Shown here piece by piece: positions 58,001 to 64,000 of a stretch of DNA of 64,000 nt. The notes beneath the pieces were generated by a model that was not told where the DNA came from, searched no databases, and saw nothing but the letters and a program-made list of their open reading frames with translations. The position numbers were made by a program, and so were the translations under genes. The stretch covers positions 260,501 through 324,500 of the forward strand of contig OZ026833.1 of assembly GCA_964023205.1 (NCBI GenBank), in the 5' to 3' direction. The DNA comes from Lutraria lutraria (Eukaryota; Mollusca; Bivalvia; Venerida; Mactridae). The stretch's first letter is position 1. Each line of letters begins with the position of its first letter.

Positions 58001-61000
58001 AACCATGATATTTAGAGCTTTTACAAGATTTTTACCTAAGATTTGACCTTGTGACCCAGTTTTTGAAACCGGCTGACCCATGTTCATCCTTGACCCACAT
58101 ATCATTGAGGCAAACATTTTGACAAGGTTTGGTGAAGATCCAATTAAAACTGTGACATCTACAGTGTTAACAAAGTTTTCCTAAGATTTGACCTGGTGAC
58201 CTAGTTATTGACCCCAGATGACCCATATTTATACTTGACCGTTATATCATTAAAACAAACGATTTGACAAAGTTTGGTGAAGATCCAATAATAACGTGAA
58301 ATCTACAGTGTTAACATGGTTTTTCATAAGATTTGACCTAGCGACCTAGTTTTTGACCCAAGATAACCCATGTTCGAACTCGTCCAAGATATTATGAAGA
58401 CAAACATTCTGACAAGGTTTCATGATGATCCAATCAAAACAGTGACTTCTAGAGTGTTCACAAGGTTTTCCAGCAATTTGCCCTAGTGACCTAATTTTAC
58501 TACAGAAATGACCCATTATCAAACTTGACCTACATATTATTAAAATAAACATTCTGACAAAGTTTCATGAAGATAAATGCAAAACAGTGATTTCTAAAGT
58601 GTTCACAAGGTTTTCCCTTATTTGGCCCTGGTGACCTAGTTTTTGACCCCAAATGGCCCAATATCGAACTCGTCCGAGATTTTGTTGATATTAACGTTTT
58701 GACCCAGTTTTGCTAAAATTGAGCCAAAAATGTGGCCCCTAGTGTGGTCACAACAAAAAGTTTGACGACACACGACGGAGAGTGATCCTAATAGCTCACT
58801 TTGTGACATGTGAGCTAAAAATGGGAGATCATGTGTCCCTACCATCATATGAAATGAAGAACTACTCCGTGAACCACTTAATATGTCAAGTTTATTGTTC
58901 TACCTAGACAATAGGGAAACAAAATAAATACATTACAGAGATAATTTAAACCAAATTGTTTACGGAACGTGGAAAAGCAACTGAAACTGTTACATGTAAT
59001 AAAAACAAGGAAAAATAATTCATTTTAAAAAATTCTATTGTTCAATAGATAATTTAAAGCACTTACATGGATTCCCGACAGCTTAAAAGTCGAGCCCATA
59101 TGAGGTCAAGATCAATGCTTGAATTCTCATTCTTGTTAACTGGAAGAAAAATATGTGAAACTATCAAACATATTTCTATATAAATGAACTAAGTTAGTTT
59201 GTTTAATATATTGCATGAATCAGCCAAATAAATTCCTTTTAGGTAACTTTTAAAACTTTTAAAAAGAATATGGCTAGGTTTAGAATGAAAACAGTAAATT
59301 TTAATGAAGTACAGTACAACCTCTCCAGAGCAGCCCTCACTTCAGCAACATCTTCCCTTCAACAACAGCATGATTTTTCCTTACAGCATGATTTAAAAAC
59401 TATTAATTTAACATTTCTAGAGCAACAATCTCTAAACCAAAACATAATTTTGCTACTCCCAAAGGCTGTTGCTTCAGAGAGGTTGCACTGTATAAGAAAT
59501 GTATCCAACATTTGGGCAAGTACAGGTTATTCTGAGATAAGTTAGTTCTGTGATACATAATTATACCATACCTTGTAAAGCTATACTCTCACAGGGTTCT
59601 CCTGTTAATGTAGCCAAACCTTCGATACATTTACCAGCTATAAGTGATTCATAACAACCATGTAACTTAGCCATAGCTTTCTCTATCAGTGGCACCCATA
59701 ACTGTTTCCTCTTGGCCTGAAATAGTAGAAGCTTTAACTTGACTATTTGATATAAAGTATGCTCTTGCAACTGAATGAAAATTTCATTACTACACTGTAA
59801 ATATTTTGTTATTTCACTATGAAGTTAGAGCCTGTTTTAACAAGAAATCACTCAGGTCAGGTACCGATTCAATTAAAAATTGATCATAATTGCCAATGAA
59901 AAATGATTTAAAATTAATTAATACTGGACTATGAACATCTCCGAAGAGTAGATTTGAAAAAAATATATGGAAATTCTGATAATGCATGAATCATGATTAA
60001 CAAATACCTGGGAGAATATAAGGCGGCCATTTTCATTACAAGGTAAAACATCGTCAATGAGTACAATCTGCCAGATTCCATCTTTACACAATCGTACTTG
60101 GTAGACACCTTCTGTACAAACTTCTTTTGTTAAAATAATTTTCTGAATAAGCTCGGGTTGTTCAGCTACAACAGCTAACGCACTTAAAAACCTGAAAACA
60201 ATATTCATAGCATCAAACTCACAGGGTCTGGAATTAAAACGTGTCCAGACCCTGAGTGTATAAGCTCATACAAAAGTAGTTTCACTGCAGTATTGAATGA
60301 AACTGAAGTGGTTTCACTATTGAGTGAAAATAAAGTAGTTTCACTTAAATTTTGTGTCCAGCCTGTGTATATTTATATATATATATTAGCTACACTGAAC
60401 TACATGGTGTAAAATCGTAAGTTTATGTATACATTATTTATCCAGACCCTGTGAGCATATGCTCATTTATCGTTAGTTTCACTACTAAACCCACAGGGTC
60501 TGGAATCAAATTTTATTTGAAAAATCTATAATGTCCATATCTGGACCCTGTATGTCTGACCTTATCTATACTTAGAAAAGCCATCTTACTCACAGGGTCT
60601 TAAATCAAAATTTCCATCCAAATAACTTCTCTTTTAAGATTCTTATCAAGTTTATGACAAATGCTGAAATTGTTTTAAAATAAGGTGTGTTATAAAAAAT
60701 TAAATATAGACTAAACTGGAGTTTGAAGTTTCACCAGATAAACAAGGACTACAATGAAATATCAGGATTTGATCAAAGTTATGTGCTCACAATAACCAAC
60801 ATGTACCTATGGTTTACATGTTGTTTTTAAATTTTTATCCTTATAAAAAAACAGTCAGATAACAGTAAACAGGAAGTACACATAAAGACATATAACAATG
60901 TCAATAATGTTGTACACATCGTACTGTGGCTCATTTAATCTTGGACAATTTTCTTCATGTGAACTTTATCTCCTAACTTTAAAAAATACTGAAAAAGATC

Positions 61001-61289
61001 TTCTGCTGTCGCCTAGAAACCCTATATTTCTGAAGATGTTGGTGGAAACAAGGTATTTGTATATTTTGACCAACAATACATACCAACAGTTTCCTAACTG
61101 ACCCTGAGATATATCATCTGGCATTGGTGTTCTACAAACAGACCAAAGAACTTTGTCCTCTGATTTATGTGAACGGATTTCATCACAACGTAACCATTGT
61201 ACAATACAACCAGCTAGATGACTAGTTGGATCTCTATATAAAGATTTCACTGTAGGTGGGAAAGAATCATCTACAAATTTATTCTTTTC
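48837..61289 (-). CDS. CAPN15: Calpain-15 (small optic lobes) orthologue, catalytic core to C-terminus, 11 exons (gene span; 5' end outside window)
   Basis: CAPN15 is a non-classical cytosolic cysteine protease with N-terminal zinc fingers, a calpain catalytic core and a C-terminal SOL-homology domain. The exons here give 588 residues and a TGA stop. The catalytic Cys lies in GQLGNCW (exon 61084-61289), the His in [10 protein letters not shown] (54305-54430) and the Asn in LRNPWG (52573-52734), so an active protease is predicted. The downstream exons match the CAPN15-specific tail ([60 protein letters not shown]) and lack the EF-hands of classical calpains. Exon phases chain without error across ten introns. 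The zinc-finger exons must lie beyond the 34-bp array at the right edge. It converges with fry. The introns carry four minisatellites and several dispersed elements. Confidence 0.95.
49333..49644. repeat. 24-bp minisatellite, 13 copies
   Basis: The unit is TTTAAACTTTGGAGCTATGG plus TTTG, with occasional TTTCAAC variants. Being divisible by three and free of stops, it is open in several frames on both strands; this is an intron of CAPN15 (49018-49787), not coding. Confidence 0.93.
49788..49966 (-). CDS. CAPN15: CAPN15 exon 10 of window
   Basis: It reads [20 protein letters not shown]... to DSVPPLH. Phase 0 in and phase 2 out; the acceptor is TTACAG and the donor GTAAGT. Confidence 0.93.
50283..50437 (-). 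CDS. CAPN15: CAPN15 exon 9 of window
   Basis: It reads [20 protein letters not shown]... to KGNREE. The acceptor is TTGTAG. The only phase-compatible donor is GAG|GCGAGT, implying a GC-AG intron (49967-50282). Confidence 0.85.
50469..51157 (+). repeat. 53-bp array of a tRNA-like A-box unit, 13 copies, ending in a B box
   Basis: The unit is GGGATGATCAGTGGTCTAAT, GGTAACATGCTGGAGTACTC and ATCTAAAGGTCAT. 'TGGTCTAATGG' fits an RNA polymerase III A box. Only the last copy continues into GGGTTCGAATCTTGGCTC (51158-51175), a B box. The array lies in the CAPN15 intron, antisense, 31 bp from the acceptor of the exon at 50437. Confidence 0.88.
51330..51523 (-). CDS. CAPN15: CAPN15 exon 8 of window
   Basis: It reads [20 protein letters not shown]... 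then [21 protein letters not shown] [17 protein letters not shown] and FNHWSL. Phase 2 in and phase 1 out; the donor is GTAAGT. Confidence 0.93.
51958..52119 (-). CDS. CAPN15: CAPN15 exon 7 of window
   Basis: It reads [20 protein letters not shown]... to FQDGL. Phase 2 in and phase 2 out; the acceptor is TTCCAG and the donor GTAAAA. Confidence 0.92.
52573..52734 (-). CDS. CAPN15: CAPN15 exon 6 of window (catalytic Asn)
   Basis: It reads [20 protein letters not shown]... to FWISLTDLV. The Asn of RNPWG is the third member of the calpain triad. The acceptor is TATCAG and the donor GTAAGT. Confidence 0.95.
53046..54265 (-). mobile_element. Hairpin-ended element, 'aaccaggttttcac' family, ~140-bp internal units
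   Basis: The 5' end on the minus strand is the hairpin AACCAGGTTTTCACAAAGTG|AAACCTGGTT (54236-54265). The core repeats 'agtaacagtgaccttgacc' about every 135-145 bp between 53265 and 54140. The left limit near 53046 (AACCAGGTTTTCC) is approximate. It lies in the CAPN15 intron 52735-54304. Confidence 0.7.
54305..54430 (-). CDS. CAPN15: CAPN15 exon 5 of window (catalytic His)
   Basis: It reads [20 protein letters not shown]... then [18 protein letters not shown]. The His of SRHAY is the second triad residue. The acceptor is TGATAG and the donor GTAAGT. Confidence 0.95.
54546..55484. repeat. 51-bp minisatellite, ~18 copies
   Basis: The unit is TTTGACAGCCCAATCTCACA, 'ctgtaacaaaaccacaggac' and ATTTACACAGG. 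51 = 17 codons without stops, so open stretches arise on both strands (e.g. [16 protein letters not shown]). It lies inside the CAPN15 intron 54431-59066; not coding. Confidence 0.93.
55579..56714 (+). mobile_element. Hairpin-ended element with ~145-bp units, copy B
   Basis: It has the same termini as 27591-28752 (AACAAGAGGGCCAAGATGGC at the left, GTGAGCTAAAAAT at the right) and the same core order, but is more diverged from the other two copies. Confidence 0.82.
57000..57402 (-). mobile_element. Hairpin-ended element, 'atgcccctgcatcgatagg' family
   Basis: The minus-strand 5' end is the hairpin ATGCCCCTGCATCGATAGGT|CGGGGGCAT (57374-57402), followed by 'ctgtctgtctgtttgttt'. The core has 'ccttgacctttgacctact' and 'gggccataattctg'. 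The far end near 57000 is approximate; a fragment of the same family is at 40636. Confidence 0.65.
57677..58821 (+). mobile_element. Hairpin-ended element with ~145-bp units, copy C
   Basis: It is almost identical over its full length to copy A at 27591-28752, differing by scattered substitutions and small indels, and sits in the CAPN15 intron. Minus-strand open stretches correspond in both copies and are by-products of the repeated core. Confidence 0.85.
59067..59139 (-). CDS. CAPN15: CAPN15 exon 4 of window
   Basis: It reads [20 protein letters not shown]... RES. The 73-nt exon matches the linker before [10 protein letters not shown] in calpains. Phase 1 in and phase 2 out; the donor is GTAAGT. 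Confidence 0.92.
59310..59491. mobile_element. 182-bp MITE with full terminal inverted repeats
   Basis: The left end TACAGTACAACCTCTCCAGA and the right end CTTCAGAGAGGTTGCACTGT|A are inverted repeats with TA borders, pogo/Tigger-like. It is the same family as 13359-13504. The + open stretch here is incidental. Confidence 0.75.
59572..59716 (-). CDS. CAPN15: CAPN15 exon 3 of window
   Basis: It reads [20 protein letters not shown]..., then [19 protein letters not shown]. Phase 0 in and phase 1 out; the acceptor is TTTCAG and the donor GTATGG. Confidence 0.95.
60008..60191 (-). CDS. CAPN15: CAPN15 exon 2 of window
   Basis: It reads [20 protein letters not shown]... [20 protein letters not shown]..., following the active-site Cys-Trp. 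The acceptor is TTTCAG and the donor GTATTT, phase 0 out. Confidence 0.95.
60220..60600. repeat. Alternating inverted copies of 'cacagggtctgga'
   Basis: CACAGGGTCTGGA or its reverse complement occurs at about 60220, 60244, 60441, 60492, 60539 and 60589 in alternating direction, so several hairpins are possible. 'gtttcact' motifs repeat between them. It lies in the CAPN15 intron 60192-61083; the rest of that intron is featureless. Confidence 0.7.
61084..61289 (-). CDS. CAPN15: CAPN15 exon 1 of window (catalytic Cys)
   Basis: It reads [20 protein letters not shown]..., then [20 protein letters not shown] with the nucleophile Cys at its end; the Trp codon is split by the intron. The acceptor is TTTCAG and the donor GTATGT. 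Phase 0 in, so further coding exons lie right of the window. Confidence 0.95.
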
Positions 61290-61799
61290 CTGAAATAAAA
61301 ACAGACATTTTTAGTCGTCAACAAAGTTTATACCCAAATAATTCTTAAAACAGGACTGTTTTTGGTAAACCAGTACATCATCCATATTAACTGTGGTACT
61401 ACTGGATGTAAACATGACTTGTATCATGTTGCCTGGATCCATATCAGCAGACAGCTAAGTTCTAACATATTTACTCAGTGAATGAAGATTCTATTGAAAA
61501 AAATTTACTGAATATCTTATTACTTGTATCATTTTTGAGAATGCTTATGCCTTCCCATACCAATTACTGTGGATAAAGGTCATTTGAGGTTATTACCAAA
61601 TCCCTTACTACGGCAGTAAACAAGACAGGGCGGAATAAATAAAGACTGAAAAATGGTTCCATCATTTTATGAACATATACAGCGCTATTCGCCAGCTTTC
61701 ATAAATTAAACCCGTTTTGATATGTGAAAAATTTAATGTTCTGGGGTTTAACCAACAACCAGGGGTATATGGCGACCTTTCAGATTGTTAATGTGAAGG
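61290..61799. other. CAPN15 intron sequence, no feature supported
   Basis: Unique AT-rich sequence between the active-site exon and the 34-bp array. Nothing coding was recognised. Confidence 0.5.
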
Positions 61800-64000
61800 A
61801 ACACCTGGGTTCAACCACTGGCCTTCCTAGGTTATCACCCGGGTTCAACCACTGGCCTTCCTAGGTTAACACCTGGGCACAACCACTGGCCTACCTAGGT
61901 TAACACCCGGGTTCAACCACTGGACTTCCTAGGTTAACAACTGGTTTAAACCACTGGCCTTCCTAGGTTAACAACTGGTTTAAAACCACTGGCCTTCCTA
62001 GGTTAACAACTGGTTTAAACCACTGGCCTTCCTAGTTTAACACCTGGGTTCAACCACTGGCCTTCCTAGGTTAACACCCGGGTTCAACCACTGGCCTTCC
62101 TAGGTTAACAACTGGTTTAAACCACTGGCCTTCCTAGGTTAACAACTGGTTTAAACCACTGGCCTTCCTAGGTTAACAACTGGTTTCAACCACTGGCCTT
62201 CCTAGGTTTACACCCGGGTTCAACCACTGGCCTTCCTAGGTAAACAACTGGTTTAAACCACTGGCCTTCCTAGGTTAACAACTGGTTTCAACCACTGGCC
62301 TTCCTAGGTTAACAACTGGTTTAAACCACTGGCCTTCCTAGGTTAACAACTGGTTTCAACCACTGGCCTTCCTAGGTTAACAACTGGTTTAAACCACTGG
62401 GCTTCCTAGGTTAACAACTTGTTTCAACCATCGGCCTTCCTAGGTTAACAACTGGTTTCAACCACTGGCCTTCCTAGGTAAACAACTGGTTTCAACCACT
62501 GGCCTTCCTAGGTTAACAACTTGTTTCAACCACTGGCCTTCCTAGGTTAACAACTGGGTTCAACCACTGGGCTTCCTAGGTTAACAACTGGTTTCAACCA
62601 CTGGCCTTCCTAGGTTAACAACTGGGTTCAACCACTGGCCTTCCTAGGTTAACAACTGGTTTCAACCACTGGCCTTCCTAGGTTAATAACTGGGTTCAAC
62701 CACTGGCCTTCCTAGGTTAAGAACTGGCTTAAACCACTGGCCTTCCCAGGTTAACACCCGGGTTCAACCACTGGCCTTCCTAGGTTAACAACTGGTTTCA
62801 ACCATCGGCCTTCCTAGGTTAACACCTGGGTTCAACCACTGGCCTTCCTAGGTTAACAACTGGGTTCAACCACTGGACTTCCTAGGTTAACACCCGGGTT
62901 CAACCACTGGCCTTCCTAGGTTAACAACTGGTTTCAACCACTGGCCTTCCTAGGTAAATAACTGGGTTCAACCACTGGCCTTCCTAGGTTAAGAACTGGC
63001 TTAAACCACTGGCCTTCCCAGGTTAACACCCGGGTTCAACCACTGGCCTTCCTAGGTTAACAACTGGTTTAAACCACTGGCCTTCCTAGGTTAACAACTG
63101 GTTTAAACCACTGGCCTTCCTAGGTTAACAACTGGTTTAAACCACTGGCCTTCCTAGGTTAACACCCGGGTTCAACCACTGGCCTTCCTAGGTTAACAAC
63201 TGGTTTAAACCACTGGCCTTCCTAGGTTAACAACTGGTTTCAACCATCGGCCTTCCTAGGTTAACACCTGGGTTCAACCACTGGTCTTCCTAGGTTAACA
63301 ACTGGGTTCAACCACTGGCCTTCCTAGGTTAACACCTGGGTTCAACCACTGGCCTTCCTAGGTTAACAAATGGTTTCAACCACTGGCCTTCCTAGGTTAA
63401 CAACTGGTTTCAACCACTGGCCTTCCTAGGTTAATAACTGGGTTCAACCACTGGCCTTCCTAGGTTAAGAACTGGCTTAAACCACTGGCCTTCCCAGGTT
63501 AACACCCGGGTTCAACCACTGGCCTTCCTAGGTTAACAACTGGTTTAAACCACTGGCCTTCCTAGGTTAATAACTGGTTTAAACCAATGGCCTTCCTAGG
63601 TTAACAACTGGTTTAAACCACTGGCCTTCCTAGGTTAACACCCGGGTTCAACCACTGGCCTTCCTACCGTTAACAACTGGTTTAAACCACTGGCCTTCCT
63701 ATGTTAACAACTGGTTTCAACCACTGGCCTTCCTAGGTTAACAACTGGTTTAAACCAATGGCCTTCCTAGGTTAACAACTGGTTTAAACCACTGGCCTTC
63801 CTATGTTAACCACTGGTTTCAACCACTGGCCTTCCTAGGTTAACAACTGGTTTCAACCACTGGCCTTCCTAGGTTAACAACTGGTTTAAACCACTGGGCT
63901 TCCTAGGTTAACAACTTGTTTCAACCATCGGCCTTCCTAGGTTAACAACTGGTTTCAACCACTGGCCTTCCTAGGTAAACAACTGGTTTCAACCACTGGC
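61800..64000. repeat. 34-bp satellite-like array, ~65 copies, runs off the window
   Basis: The unit is AACAACTGGTTTAAACCACT plus GGCCTTCCTAGGTT. Main variants are ACACCCGGGTTCAACC and AACTGGTTTCAACC. Each unit contains the palindromes TGGTTTAAACCA and CCTAGG. At least 2.2 kb of it lies inside a CAPN15 intron. Confidence 0.95.

Overview
The window is AT-rich, intron-rich animal DNA. It most likely comes from a bivalve mollusc, species not determinable. The evidence is: spliceosomal genes of metazoan families, an intronless Toll-like receptor of invertebrate type, and many copies of the hairpin-ended, tandem-repeat-cored dispersed elements typical of bivalve genomes ('pearl'-like). No bacterial, organellar or viral gene was seen. 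All splice sites, reading frames and homologies were worked out by eye. No search or alignment program was run, and repeat copy numbers come from coordinate arithmetic.

Two large genes converge tail to tail. On the + strand, 21 exons between 189 and 41569 encode the C-terminal ~959 residues of a Furry (FRY/FRYL) orthologue; its 5' part lies left of the window. On the - strand, 11 exons between 61289 and 48837 encode the catalytic core and C-terminal region of a calpain-15 (small optic lobes) orthologue; its N-terminal part lies right of the window. Every exon phase chains correctly in both genes. One Furry intron (35208-35497) is an AT-AC intron with the signals of the minor (U12) spliceosome, and one CAPN15 intron appears to be GC-AG.

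A third gene, a complete single-exon 699-residue Toll-like receptor (5637-7736, +), is nested in the 14.7-kb Furry intron 4664-19340. The same intron holds an inverted scrap of a second TLR 3' end (12305-12350), a decayed mariner transposase, tRNA-like SINEs and several MITEs.

The rest is repeats. Fourteen minisatellite arrays (units 14-64 bp) occupy roughly 10 kb, and several sit directly on exon borders. In two Furry introns the array is a tandem duplication of the exon tail plus its 5' splice site. Dispersed elements include at least four families of hairpin-ended elements with internal tandem units, pogo/Tigger-like and other TIR MITEs, a hAT MITE with a clear 8-bp target duplication, a TTAA-flanked MITE and an internally deleted Tc1-like transposase gene.

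Functionally, Furry is a scaffold for NDR-family kinases, CAPN15 is a cytosolic cysteine protease and the TLR is an innate immune receptor. Nothing in the sequence suggests that the three act in one pathway; they are neighbours only.
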